A DNA stretch of 58,825 bases from Promicromonosporaceae bacterium (lineage in GTDB: Bacteria > Actinomycetota > Actinomycetes > Actinomycetales > Cellulomonadaceae), in assembly GCA_009783295.1 (NCBI GenBank), contig WRHK01000023.1, positions 1 to 58,825 of the forward strand. The letters run 5' to 3'. The position numbers and the translations under genes are program-made. Shown one piece after another: positions 37,516 through 47,100 of this stretch. A model generated the notes under the pieces. The model worked only from the letters and a program-made list of their open reading frames with translations, was not told the DNA's origin and made no database searches. The stretch's first letter is position 1, and the number at the start of each line of letters is the position of its first letter.

Positions 37516-37564
37516 GGGTGGTGGTCTCGACGGGCTCAGCCACCGGCTGCCCTCGACCACCACC
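37516..37564. repeat. Palindromic repeat/terminator after mutY
   Basis: GGTGGTGGTCTCGACGGGC and its near-complement GCCCTCGACCACCACC face each other around a short centre. It lies between convergent genes and should terminate both. The TCGAC(A/G)GG core recurs at 44575 and 50088, so it belongs to a dispersed repeat family. Confidence 0.6.
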
Positions 37565-37572
37565 CGCCGTCG

Positions 37573-37818
37573 TCAGTCGCCGCGCACCGGCCGCCACATG
37601 GACACCGCGAGCCCCGCCGCGATCGCGACGAGGACCACGACGATGCCCAGCACCGTCACGGCCGAGGCGAGCGTCCCCATCGCGGCCGGCTCGGAGGGGT
37701 ACTGCTCCGCAGCCGCCCCCCGGGCGAGTCCGGCCGTCACGAGGACGACGACGAAGGCGGCGACCAGGGCCACCGCGCGCTTCGAGAGAACATGAGCGTT
37801 GGCTATGTGCCGCCGCAT
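37573..37818 (-). CDS. Small two-segment membrane protein, unknown
   Basis: This is an 81-residue protein with a basic start (MRRHIANAHVLSKR), a first hydrophobic segment (AVALVAAFVVVLVTAGLARG), an acidic loop EQYPSEP and a second segment (VTVLGIVVVLVAIAAGLAVS). ATG 37818 has GGAGGG 10 bases upstream. It follows a long, highly structured leader (37832-37949) whose last stem contains part of that ribosome site. I do not recognise the family, and the leader suggests regulated synthesis. Confidence 0.65.
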   Translation of the reverse strand: MRRHIANAHVLSKRAVALVAAFVVVLVTAGLARGAAAEQYPSEPAAMGTLASAVTVLGIVVVLVAIAAGLAVSMWRPVRGD

Positions 37819-37831
37819 CGCGATCACACCC

Positions 37832-37949
37832 TCCAGGCACTGCCGTTCGCGGGTCCCGATCCTTCTCGGGTCCGCTGGGAGACAGGGGGCTCGTTGCCCG
37901 AACGGGTGCCTCGACGTCGAGGCCGTCTCCCTGCCTCCACGGTGCCGGA
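37832..37949 (-). ncRNA. Candidate structured cis-regulatory RNA leader
   Basis: On the minus strand these 118 bases fold on paper into a multi-branched structure. A closing stem TCCGGCAC (37942-37949) pairs with GTGCC-T-GGA (37832-37840). A 7-bp stem GGGAGAC/GTCTCCC (37925-37931, 37877-37883) encloses two hairpins: the 16-base palindrome at 37908-37923 and CCCGTTCGGG (37897-37906). A further hairpin is CCCGA-GAAGGA-TCGGG (37855-37870). The closing stem takes in the first bases of the GGAGGG ribosome site of the following small gene. It resembles no riboswitch class I can name. Confidence 0.5.
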
Positions 37950-38013
37950 CTGCATCAGGTAAAGAGAAACCCAAGGCGCCGGGAGCCGGGCTTCCGGGCG
38001 CGGAAAGGACGCC

Positions 38014-38511
38014 TCAGAGCGTGAGCAGCATGCGCGTGTTCCCCAGGGTGTTGGGCTTCACGCGGGCGAGGTCGAGGAACTCGGCGACGCCGTCGTCGTG
38101 CGAGCGCAGCAGCTCGGCGTAGACGTCGGGGGCCACGGGCGTGCCGTCGATGGCGACGAAGCCCTGCCGCTGGAAGAAGTCGACCTCGAAGGTCAGGCAG
38201 AACACGCGCTGCAGGCCGAACTCCCGGGCGCGCTCCACGAGGGCGCTGACGAGCCGGTGCCCGACGCCGGTGCCCAGGTGCTCCGGGTGAACTGCGAGGG
38301 TGCGGATCTCGGCGAGGTCGTCCCACATCACGTGCAGGGCGCCGCACCCGACGACGACGCCGTCGACCTCGGCCACGAGGAACTCCTGCACGGCCTCGTA
38401 GTAGCCGACGAGCTCCTTGGCCAGGAGGATCCGCCGCTGCGCGTACGGCTCGACGAGGGACCGCACGGAGCGGACGTCGGCGGGCAGGGCGGGGCGCAGG
38501 ACGGCGGGCAC
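38014..38511 (-). CDS. argA: Amino-acid (glutamate) N-acetyltransferase, short ArgA type
   Basis: This is a 165-residue GNAT acetyltransferase of the short actinobacterial N-acetylglutamate synthase type, the first step of arginine synthesis. The acetyl-CoA motif is LAVHPEHLGTGVGHRLVSAL, preceded by VVGCGALHVMWDDLAEIRT and followed by CLTFEVDFFQRQGF. GTG 38511 is set by TACAGT 6 bases upstream (leaderless). The frame is open to 38568, but the added residues do not look conserved. It is divergent from glpD. Confidence 0.88.
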   Translation of the reverse strand: MPAVLRPALPADVRSVRSLVEPYAQRRILLAKELVGYYEAVQEFLVAEVDGVVVGCGALHVMWDDLAEIRTLAVHPEHLGTGVGHRLVSALVERAREFGLQRVFCLTFEVDFFQRQGFVAIDGTPVAPDVYAELLRSHDDGVAEFLDLARVKPNTLGNTRMLLTL

Positions 38512-38639
38512 GGCGTCACTGTACGGCTCAGGCTCTCGTCCCAGGCCAGAGTGCCCGCCGCGGTGCACGTCCGCTGAGGTTGCGGACCTGTGGTGCGGGT
38601 GTGACGTTAGCCATACATCTCGCCGAGAGGAGTCCGCCC

Positions 38640-40385
38640 ATGGCCACCACCCGACTCACCCTCGAGTCGCGGAACCAGGCCCTGGCGGCCCTGGACGCGT
38701 CCACCAGCCCGAGCGGAGAGCTCGACGTCCTCGTGGTGGGCGGTGGCGTCACCGGTGCAGGCATCGCGCTCGACGCCGTGACCCGCGGCCTGTCCACGGG
38801 CATCGTCGAGGCGCAGGACTGGGCGTCCGGGACGTCGAGCCGTAGCTCCAAGCTGGTGCACGGCGGCCTGCGCTACCTGCAGATGCTCGACTTCAACCTG
38901 GTGCACGAGGCCCTGACCGAGCGCGACCTGCTGCTGCGCGAGCTCGCCCCGCACCTGGTCAAGCCCGTGGCGTTCCTGTACCCGCTGGAGCACCGGTTGT
39001 GGGAGCGCGCCTACGTGGGCGCCGGTATCGCGCTGTACGACACGCTCGCGAGCCTGGCCCCGGGCAAGCGCGCCATGCCGATCCACCGGCACCTGACGCG
39101 CAGCCAGATGTCCCGCAAGTTCCCCGACCTCGCGCACGACGCCGCCATCGGTGCCGTCCAGTACTGGGACGCGTCGGTCGACGACGCCCGCCTGGTCATG
39201 ACGCTGGTGCGCACGGCCGCCGGGTACGGGGCGCACGCGGCGAGCCGCACCCAGGTGGTCGAGCTGACGCAGACGGCGACGGGCACGGTGAACGGCGCCG
39301 TCGTCGTCGACCTGGAGACCGGGCGTCGCATCACGGTGCGGGCCCGGCACGTGGTCAACGCGACCGGCGTGTGGACGGAGAAGACGGAGGCGCTGGCCGG
39401 CAGCGAGGGCGGCCTGCGGGTGCTCGCGTCCAAGGGCATCCACATCGTGGTGCCGCGCGAGCGGATCCGCGGCAAGGTCGGGCTGATCCTGCAGACCGAG
39501 AAGTCGGTGCTGTTCATCATCCCGTGGTCGCGCTACTGGGTGATCGGCACCACCGACACCCCGTGGCACGAGGACCTCGTGGACCCCGTGGCCAGCGAGG
39601 CCGACATCGACTACGTGCTCGAGCACGCCAACGCCGTCCTGGCCCACCCGCTCACGCGCGCGGACGTCATCGGCACCTACGCCGGCCTGCGCCCGCTGCT
39701 GCAGCCGGGCACCAAGGAGGGCACCAGCTCGGCGAAGGTGAGCCGCGAGCACACCGTCGCCAACCCGTCGCCCGGGCTGAGCGTCATCGCCGGCGGCAAG
39801 CTCACCACCTACCGGGTCATGGCGAAGGACGCCGTCGACCACGCCATCGGGCAGCGCGCCGCCGCGCTGCCCTCGATCACCCACAAGATCCCGCTGGTCG
39901 GAGCGGTGGGCCTGCAGGCAGTGCAGCGGCAGGCCCGCACCTGGGCCAAGCGGTACGGGTGGACGCCGCCGATGGTGGACCACCTGCTCCACCGGTACGG
40001 ATCCGACCTGGCCGAGCTCGTCGACGCGTGCGAGCAGGACCCGTCGCTGGCCAAGCCTCTGGAGCACGCGCCCGCCTACCTGCGGGCAGAGATCCACCTC
40101 GCGGTGACCCACGAGGGGGCGCTCCACCTGGAGGACGTGCTGCTGCACCGCACGCGCCTCGTCTACGAGATCTCCGACTCGGGGCTCGCCGCCCTGCCGG
40201 AGATCGTCGACGTCGTCGCACCCCTGCTGGGCTGGGACGACGCCACCCGGGAGGCCGAGATCGCCGCGTACACGGCACGCATCGAGGCCTATGGCGCCGC
40301 GGCCGCCCGTCCGGACGACGCCAGCGCCCAGGCCGCGCGCCTGGCCGTGGCGGACATCGCCGCCATGGTTCCGCTCGAAGGCTAG
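38640..40385 (+). CDS. glpD: Aerobic glycerol-3-phosphate dehydrogenase
   Basis: This 581-residue FAD enzyme oxidises glycerol 3-phosphate to dihydroxyacetone phosphate and passes electrons to quinone at the membrane. The FAD motif is [19 protein letters not shown] (about residues 29-47), followed by GTSSRSSKLVHGGLRYLQ, characteristic of GlpD. The C-terminal DAO_C helical domain is present (ETHxxx region LAVTHEGALHLEDVLLHRTR). GAGAGGAG lies 7 bases before ATG 38640. It is first in the glpD-glpF-glpK operon. Confidence 0.97.
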   Translation: MATTRLTLESRNQALAALDASTSPSGELDVLVVGGGVTGAGIALDAVTRGLSTGIVEAQDWASGTSSRSSKLVHGGLRYLQMLDFNLVHEALTERDLLLRELAPHLVKPVAFLYPLEHRLWERAYVGAGIALYDTLASLAPGKRAMPIHRHLTRSQMSRKFPDLAHDAAIGAVQYWDASVDDARLVMTLVRTAAGYGAHAASRTQVVELTQTATGTVNGAVVVDLETGRRITVRARHVVNATGVWTEKTEALAGSEGGLRVLASKGIHIVVPRERIRGKVGLILQTEKSVLFIIPWSRYWVIGTTDTPWHEDLVDPVASEADIDYVLEHANAVLAHPLTRADVIGTYAGLRPLLQPGTKEGTSSAKVSREHTVANPSPGLSVIAGGKLTTYRVMAKDAVDHAIGQRAAALPSITHKIPLVGAVGLQAVQRQARTWAKRYGWTPPMVDHLLHRYGSDLAELVDACEQDPSLAKPLEHAPAYLRAEIHLAVTHEGALHLEDVLLHRTRLVYEISDSGLAALPEIVDVVAPLLGWDDATREAEIAAYTARIEAYGAAAARPDDASAQAARLAVADIAAMVPLEG

Positions 40386-40397
40386 AAAGGAACGACG

Positions 40398-41135
40398 ATG
40401 CTCCTCGACGCGTTCTGGTCGGAGGTCCTCGGCACCGCGACGCTGATCCTGCTCGGCGCCGGCGTGGTCGCCAACGTGATCCTGCCGAAGACCAAGGGAT
40501 TCGGCCCCGACTGGCTCCTCATCAACTTCGGATGGGGTCTGGCGGTGTTCCTCGGCGTCTACGCGGCGTTCAAGTCCGGGGCGCACCTCAACCCCGCAGT
40601 GACCGTCGGCCTGTGGGTCGCCGGCGACGCCTTCTACAAGGGCAAGGGCGGCACGATCGACCCGACGTTCGGGCACGCGATGGTCTACTTCGCCGGCGAG
40701 GCGGCCGGCGCGTTCATCGGCGCGGTGCTCTGCTGGCTCGCCTACAAGCAGCACTTCGACGAGCCGGCCGACCCGGGCGTCAAGCTGGCCGTGTTCTCGA
40801 CGGGGCCGCAGAAGCGGTCGTACGTCTGGAACCTCATCACCGAGATCATCGGCACGTTCGTGCTGGTGTTCTGGGTTCTGGTCAACGGCCCCACGCCCAC
40901 CCAGATCGGCCCGCTCGCCGTCGCGCTCGTCGTGGTCGCCATCGGCGCCTCGCTCGGCGGCCCCACCGGGTACGCCATCAACCCCACCCGTGACCTCATG
41001 CCCCGCATCGCCCACGCCGTCCTGCCGATCCCCGAGAAGGGGTCGTCCGACTGGTCGTACGCGTGGGTCCCCGTGCTCGGCCCGATCATCGGCGCCGTGC
41101 TCGCGGGCCTGCTCGGCGCCGCGTGGGCGTCCTGA
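40398..41135 (+). CDS. glpF: Glycerol uptake facilitator (aquaglyceroporin)
   Basis: This is a 245-residue MIP channel with six membrane segments. The first half-helix motif is HLNPAVT (residues about 69-75). The second, normally NPARD, reads NPTRD (YAINPTRDLMPRI), so the Ala of the second NPA box is Thr while the selectivity-filter Arg is kept. AAAGGAACG precedes ATG 40398. It lies 12 bases after glpD and supplies glycerol to GlpK. Confidence 0.93.
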   Translation: MLLDAFWSEVLGTATLILLGAGVVANVILPKTKGFGPDWLLINFGWGLAVFLGVYAAFKSGAHLNPAVTVGLWVAGDAFYKGKGGTIDPTFGHAMVYFAGEAAGAFIGAVLCWLAYKQHFDEPADPGVKLAVFSTGPQKRSYVWNLITEIIGTFVLVFWVLVNGPTPTQIGPLAVALVVVAIGASLGGPTGYAINPTRDLMPRIAHAVLPIPEKGSSDWSYAWVPVLGPIIGAVLAGLLGAAWAS

Positions 41136-41162
41136 CCCGAGAGACCCGACAAGGAGAGCCCA

Positions 41163-42677
41163 ATGCCTGACTACGTCCTCGCCATCGACCAGGGCACCAC
41201 GAGCTCGCGGGCGATGATCTTCGACCACGCGGGCCACGTCGTGTCGACGGGGCAGCTGGAGCACGACCAGATCTTCCCGAAGGCGGGCTGGGTGGAGCAC
41301 AACCCGGAGCAGATCTGGAACAACGTCCGCGAAGCGGTGGGCCTCGCGCTGGTGCGCGCGAACGTCACGTACACCGACATCGCGGCCGTCGGCATCACCA
41401 ACCAGCGCGAGACCGCGGTGGTCTGGGACAAGAACACCGGGAAGCCCGTCTACAACGCGATCGTCTGGCAGGACACGCGCACGCAGCCGATCGTCGAGGC
41501 GCTGGGCGGCGACGTCGGCGCCGACAAGTACAAGGCGATCGTGGGCCTGCCGCTGGCCACGTACTTCTCGGGCCCGAAGATCAAGTGGATCCTCGACAAC
41601 GTGCCCGGGGCCCGCGAGTCGGCGGAGCGCGGCGACCTGCTGTTCGGCAACACCGACTCGTGGGTGCTGTGGAACATGACGGGCGGCGTGGACGGCGGCG
41701 TGCACTACACCGACGTCACCAACGCCTCGCGCACCATGCTGATGGACCTCGACACGCTGTCGTGGCGGGAGGACATCGCGGCCGACATGGGGATCCCGCT
41801 GTCGATGCTGCCGGAGATCCACTCGTCGTCCGAGGTGTACGGGCCGGGGCGGCCGGGCGGGCTGCTGCCGGGCGTGCCGATCGCGGGCATCCTCGGCGAC
41901 CAGCAGGCGGCCACGTTCGGGCAGGCGTGCTTCACGCCCGGCACGGCCAAGAACACCTACGGCACCGGCAACTTCATGCTGCTCAACACGGGCACGGAGA
42001 AGGTCCCGTCGAAGAACGGCCTGCTCACCACGGTCGCGTACAAGATCGGCGAGGCACCGCAGATCTACGCCCTCGAAGGGTCCATCGCCGTGACGGGGTC
42101 GCTCATCCAGTGGCTGCGCGACAACCTGGGCATGTTCCAGGACGCGCCCGACGTCGAGTGGATGGCCCGCAAGGTCGAGGACAACGGCGGCGCGTACTTC
42201 GTCCCCGCGTTCTCCGGGCTGTTCGCGCCGTACTGGCGGCCCGACGCGCGCGGCGCCCTGGTGGGCCTGACCCGCTACGTCAACCGCAACCACATGGCGC
42301 GGGCGGCGCTCGAGTCCACGGCGTACCAGACCCGCGAGGTGCTGGAGGCCATGAAGGCCGACTCCGGGGTCTCGCTCACGGAGCTCAAGGTGGACGGCGG
42401 CATGGTCCAGAACGAGCTGCTCATGCAGTTCCAGGCCGACCAGCTGGGCGTCGACGTCGTGCGGCCGAAGGTGGCCGAGACGACGGCGCTCGGCGCGGCG
42501 TACGCGGCGGGCATCGCCGTCGGGTTCTGGTCCGGCGAGTCGGACGTCACGGCCAACTGGGCCGAGGACCGGCGCTGGACCCCGTCGATGGACGAGGGCG
42601 AGCGCGAGCGGCTGTTCCGCCAGTGGAAGAAGGCGGTCACCAAGACGTTCGACTGGGTCGACGCGGACACCCAGTAG
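41163..42677 (+). CDS. glpK: Glycerol kinase
   Basis: This 504-residue FGGY kinase phosphorylates glycerol. The start motif is [19 protein letters not shown]. Later family stretches are [37 protein letters not shown] and [15 protein letters not shown], and the C-terminal signature is [28 protein letters not shown] lies before ATG 41163. It is the last gene of the glp operon. A 26-bp hairpin follows its stop. Confidence 0.98.
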   Translation: MPDYVLAIDQGTTSSRAMIFDHAGHVVSTGQLEHDQIFPKAGWVEHNPEQIWNNVREAVGLALVRANVTYTDIAAVGITNQRETAVVWDKNTGKPVYNAIVWQDTRTQPIVEALGGDVGADKYKAIVGLPLATYFSGPKIKWILDNVPGARESAERGDLLFGNTDSWVLWNMTGGVDGGVHYTDVTNASRTMLMDLDTLSWREDIAADMGIPLSMLPEIHSSSEVYGPGRPGGLLPGVPIAGILGDQQAATFGQACFTPGTAKNTYGTGNFMLLNTGTEKVPSKNGLLTTVAYKIGEAPQIYALEGSIAVTGSLIQWLRDNLGMFQDAPDVEWMARKVEDNGGAYFVPAFSGLFAPYWRPDARGALVGLTRYVNRNHMARAALESTAYQTREVLEAMKADSGVSLTELKVDGGMVQNELLMQFQADQLGVDVVRPKVAETTALGAAYAAGIAVGFWSGESDVTANWAEDRRWTPSMDEGERERLFRQWKKAVTKTFDWVDADTQ

Positions 42678-42695
42678 ATGTCGCTGTCCTCTCCC

Positions 42696-42757
42696 GTTGT
42701 GGGACTCTGGGGCTCCGGTTCTGACCCCTCGGAACCGGAGCCCCAGAGTCCCACAAC
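42696..42757. repeat. 26-bp perfect inverted repeat after glpK
   Basis: The arms 42696-42721 and 42732-42757 are perfectly complementary over 26 bases with a 10-base loop. It ends the glp operon and comes to within 6 bases of the -10 box of the next gene. Its core GTGGGACTCTGGGGCTCC is nearly the same as one inside the PfkB gene at 56761, so it is a repeat-family member and not just a terminator. Confidence 0.85.
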
Positions 42758-42775
42758 CGTCCTACGGTGGGGGCC

Positions 42776-44077
42776 GTGAGCACCTCGTCCGTGTCCTACG
42801 TCCTGCCCGGGCTGCATGTCACCGACCGGACCGTGTCCGTGCCGCTCGACTGGCAGCACCCCGACGCCGGAACCGGCATCAGCGTGTTCGCGCGCGAGGT
42901 GGTGGCGGCCCACCGCGCGTCGGAGGACCTGCCGCTGCTCGTGTTCCTCCAGGGCGGGCCCGGCGGCAAGGGGCCCCGGCCCACGGGCGCCGACGGGTGG
43001 CTGGGCACCGCGCTGGAGCGGTTCCGCGTGGTGCTGCTCGACCAGCGCGGCACCGGCCGGTCCACCCCCGTCTCCGCCGCCCGGCTGGCGGCCCTCGGCG
43101 ACGGCGCCGCCCAGGCCGAGCACCTCGCCCGGTTCCGGGCCGACGCGATCGTGCGCGACGCCGAGCACGTCCGCAAGACCGTCTACGGCGGGCGCCGCTG
43201 GGCGTCGCTCGGGCAGTCGTACGGCGGGTTCGTCACCATGACCTACCTGTCGCTCGCGCCCGAGGCGCTCACCGCCTGCTACGTGACCGGCGGCCTGCCC
43301 GGCCTGCGCGCGAGCGCCCGCGACGTCTACGAGCGCACCCAGCCGCGCGTCGTGGCCAAGAACGCCCAGTTCCGCGAGCGGTACCCGCACGACGTCGGCG
43401 TGCTCGCCCGCGTGCGCGACCGCGTCGCCGCCGGCGGCGTCGTGCTGCCCGGCGGCGACGAGCTCACCGTGCCGCGGCTCCAGGCGCTCGGCATGGGGTT
43501 CGGCATGAAGTCCGGGTTCGAGCAGGTGCACTGGATCCTCGACGAGGCGTTCGGCCCCGACGACGAGCTCACCGACACGTTCCTCGCCGAGGTCGAGTCC
43601 GAGACCGCCTTCCGCACCAACCCGCTGTACGTCGTCGTGCACGAGAGCATCTACGCCCAGTCGCACACCGGGCCGACGGCGTGGGCCGCCCAGCACGTGC
43701 TCGCCGCCGACCCCGCGTTCGGCGCCGCCGCCGACCCGCTGCTGCTGACCGGCGAGATGATCTACCCCCACATGCTCGGCCACGCCGCCTTGCGCGACTA
43801 CCGCCCCGCCGCCGAGGCGCTCGCCGCCCGCGACGGCTGGGACGACCTGTACGACCCCGACCGCCTTGCCGCCAACGAGGTGCCCGTCGAGGCGGCCGTC
43901 TACCTCGACGACATGTACGTCGACGCCGGCCTGTCCCTCGAGACGGCGGCGCACGTGGGCAACGCCAAGGCGTGGGTCACCAACGAGCACGAGCACGACG
44001 GGCTGCGCATCGGGGACGTGCTGTCGACGCTGCTGCGGCGGCTCGACGAGCGGGGCGGGGCGCTGGGCGCCCACTGA
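42776..44077 (+). CDS. Alpha/beta-hydrolase, proline iminopeptidase family (S33)
   Basis: This 433-residue cytoplasmic peptidase presumably removes N-terminal proline. The oxyanion region is FLQGGPGGKGPRP, then LLDQRGTGRSTP, and the nucleophile elbow is GQSYGGFVTM (Ser about 147). The length matches the larger S33 iminopeptidases of actinobacteria. GTG 42776 stands 7 bases after TACGGT, a leaderless arrangement; GTG 42767 is in frame but overlaps the box. Confidence 0.88.
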   Translation: MSTSSVSYVLPGLHVTDRTVSVPLDWQHPDAGTGISVFAREVVAAHRASEDLPLLVFLQGGPGGKGPRPTGADGWLGTALERFRVVLLDQRGTGRSTPVSAARLAALGDGAAQAEHLARFRADAIVRDAEHVRKTVYGGRRWASLGQSYGGFVTMTYLSLAPEALTACYVTGGLPGLRASARDVYERTQPRVVAKNAQFRERYPHDVGVLARVRDRVAAGGVVLPGGDELTVPRLQALGMGFGMKSGFEQVHWILDEAFGPDDELTDTFLAEVESETAFRTNPLYVVVHESIYAQSHTGPTAWAAQHVLAADPAFGAAADPLLLTGEMIYPHMLGHAALRDYRPAAEALAARDGWDDLYDPDRLAANEVPVEAAVYLDDMYVDAGLSLETAAHVGNAKAWVTNEHEHDGLRIGDVLSTLLRRLDERGGALGAH

Positions 44078-44194
44078 CGCCGGCCCGTCTCACCCGCTGC
44101 CCGGCCGAGACACCCGCGTCATTCTGACCCTCCGCCCCTATCCTGGTCGCGGCGACGGTCCGCTCGCCTTCGCCGACGAGAGGACGTCTCTCAC

Positions 44195-47100
44195 GTGACC
44201 CCGCCCAGCCCGCTGCTCGCCGGAGATCGCGCCACCGCGCCGCGCACCCTCGTCGACGTCCTCGACGCGACGGCCGCCGCGCACCCCGAGGCTCCTGCGA
44301 TCGACGACGGCGCGCGCGTCTGGACGTACGCGCAGGTGCGGGCCGAGGTGCTGCGGAGGGCGCAGGCGCTGGCCGCCGCGGGCGTGCGGCGGGGCGACCG
44401 GGTGGGCGTCCGGGCGACGTCGGGCCGGGCGGACCTCTATCTCGCGATCCTGGGCGTGCTGCACGCGGGCGCCGCGTACGTGCCCGTGGACGCGGACGAC
44501 CCGGAGGAGCGCGCCGAGCTGGTGTTCGGCGAGGCGGGCGTGGTCGCGGTGGTCGGGGACGACGGGGCGGTCGTGGCCTCGACAGGCTCGACCCCCGGGG
44601 GAGCCGGCTCGAGCATCGCTGAGGCCCCCACGCTGGACGACGACGCCTGGGTCATCTTCACGTCCGGCTCCACGGGCGTGCCCAAGGGCGTGGCGGTGAG
44701 CCACCGCAGCGCCGCGGCGTTCGTCGACGCCGAGGCGCGGCTCTTCCTCCAGGGCGCGCCGCTCGGCCCGGGCGACCGCGTGCTGGCGGGCCTGTCGGTC
44801 GCGTTCGACGCGAGCTGCGAGGAGATGTGGCTGGCCTGGCGGCACGGGGCGTGCCTGGTGCCGGCCGACCGCGCGCTGGTGCGCACCGGCCTCGACCTGG
44901 GGCCGTGGGTGGCCGCGCAGGGCATCACCGCGATCTCGACCGTGCCCACCCTGGCGGGCCTGCTCCCGGCCGCCGACCTCGCGACGGTGCGGCTGCTGAT
45001 CTTCGGCGGCGAGTCCGTGCCGCCCGAGCTCGCGACCCGCCTGGCGAGCCCCGGCCGCGAGGTGTGGAACACGTACGGCCCCACCGAGGCGACCGTGGTG
45101 GCCTGTGCGGCGATCCTCGACGGCGTCGGGCCCGTGCGCATCGGCCTGCCGCTGGACGGCTGGGACCTGGTCGTCGTCGACGACGCCGGCCGGCCCGTCG
45201 CGGAGGGCGAGACGGGCGAGCTCGTGATCGGGGGCGTCGGGCTGGGGCGGTACCTGGACCCGGCCAAGGACGCCGAGAAGTACGCGCCCCTCCCGTCGCT
45301 CGGGTGGGAGCGCGCGTACCGGTCGGGCGACCTGGTGGTCAACGAAAGGGCAGGTCTGCTCTTTGTGGGCCGCGCCGACGACCAGGTCAAGGTGGGCGGC
45401 CGCCGCATCGAGCTCGGCGAGGTGGACGCGGCGCTGCTCGCGTCCCCGCAGGTCGAGGCGGCCGCCGCGGCCGTCCGCGGGACGACGGCGGGCACCCCCG
45501 TGCTGGTCGGCTACGTGGTGCCCAGCGACCCGGCGGCGTTCGACGCCGTCGCGCTCACGGCCACCCTTCGCGAGGAGCTCCCCGCCGCGCTGGTGCCGCT
45601 GCTCGGCGTCGTCGAGCACATCCCCACACGCACCAGCGGCAAGGTGGACCGCGACGCGCTGCCGTGGCCGCTCCCCGGGGTCTCGACGGGGCCGTCCGGC
45701 GACGACGCACACTTCGACGACCCCGCGCAGGCCTGGGTCGCCGGGCTGTGGGCGGGCGTGCTGGGAGCGACGCCGACGTCGGCCGACGACGACTTCTTCG
45801 ACCTGGGCGGCGGCTCCCTGACGGCCGCCCAGGTGGTGAGCGCCGTGCGCGAGCGCTACCCGCTCGCCACGGTGGCCGACCTGTACGCGCACCGGAGCGT
45901 CGGCGAGCTCGCCGCGTACCTGCGCGCCACCTACGGCGAGGCGCACGCCGCCGAGCCCGGCGCCGACCCCGGCACCCCGACGCCGCGCGGCACGCAGGCC
46001 TTCCAGGTGGTCGCGCTGGTGCTGCTGCGGGTCGTGGCCGGCCTGCGGTGGGCGACGTGGGCGGCGATCGTCGTCGCGCTGCTGCGACTGCCGGGCGACC
46101 ACTGGCTGGGGGCGGGCGCGGAGCGCGTGCTCGGCTCGCTCCCGGACGTGTCGTGGCCGTGGCTCGTGCTCGCGTGGCTGCTGCTGGTGAGCGCGCCGGG
46201 ACGCCTGGCCCTCGCCGCGGGCGCCGCCCGCCTGCTGCTGCGCGACGTCCACCCGGGCGACCACCCGCGCGGCGGGTCCGTGCACCGGAGGCTGTGGCTC
46301 GCCGAGAACCTGGTCGAGGCCCTGGGCGGGCTTACGATCGCCGCCGCGCCCCTGGTGGGCCTGTACGCCCGCGCGCTCGGCGCGACGATCGGCCGCGACG
46401 CCGACCTGCACACCCTCCCGCCGGTCACCGGCATGCTCACCGTCGGCGACCGTGCCGCCATCGAGCCCGAGGTCGACCTGGCCGGGCACTGGCTCGAGGG
46501 CGACGTGCTGCACGTCGGGCGCATCGTCGTCGGGGCCGACGCCACCGTCGGGGCGCGCAGCGTGCTGCTGCCCGGCGCCCACGTCGGGCGCGACACCGAC
46601 GTGGCGGCGGGATCCGCCGTCGTCGGCAGCACCGGGACGCACGAGTACTGGCAGGGTTCCCCGGCCACCCGGCGGCGTTCCGAGGTCAAGCACCCCTGGC
46701 CCGACGAGCGGCCCCGCCGCGCCGTCGGCTGGGCCGCCACCTACCAGGCCAGCGGGGTGCTGCTGGGGCTGCACGCCGTCGTCGCGCTGGGCGTGGGCGT
46801 GCTGGTGCTGCTGGCCGGTACCGACGGCGCCACGACCGCGTCCGCCGCGCTGTGGACGGGCGTCGCCTGGCTGCCGCTCGCGACCCTCGCGGCGTTCGCC
46901 GCGTACGCGCTGGTCACGGTGGTGCTGGTGCGGCTCCTCGCGATCGGGCTGGAGTCCGGCTGGCACCCCGTGCGCTCCCGGCAGGGCTGGCAGGCGTGGT
47001 GCACCGAGCGCGTCATGGACGCCGCCCGCACCGCCCTGTTCCCGATCTACTCGAGCGTGTTCACGCCCGGCTGGCTGCGCCTGCTGGGCGCCAAGGTGGG

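Noticed and set aside
37832-37949. Cyclic di-AMP (ydaO) riboswitch, suspected because disA is nearby
   Set aside because: The conserved internal-loop sequences of that class are not seen; only the general branched shape is shared, so it is listed as an unnamed structured leader.
38607-42293. Long minus-strand open frame opposite glpD-glpF-glpK
   Set aside because: It is antisense to three certain genes, with low-complexity composition and no recognisable domain or start context.
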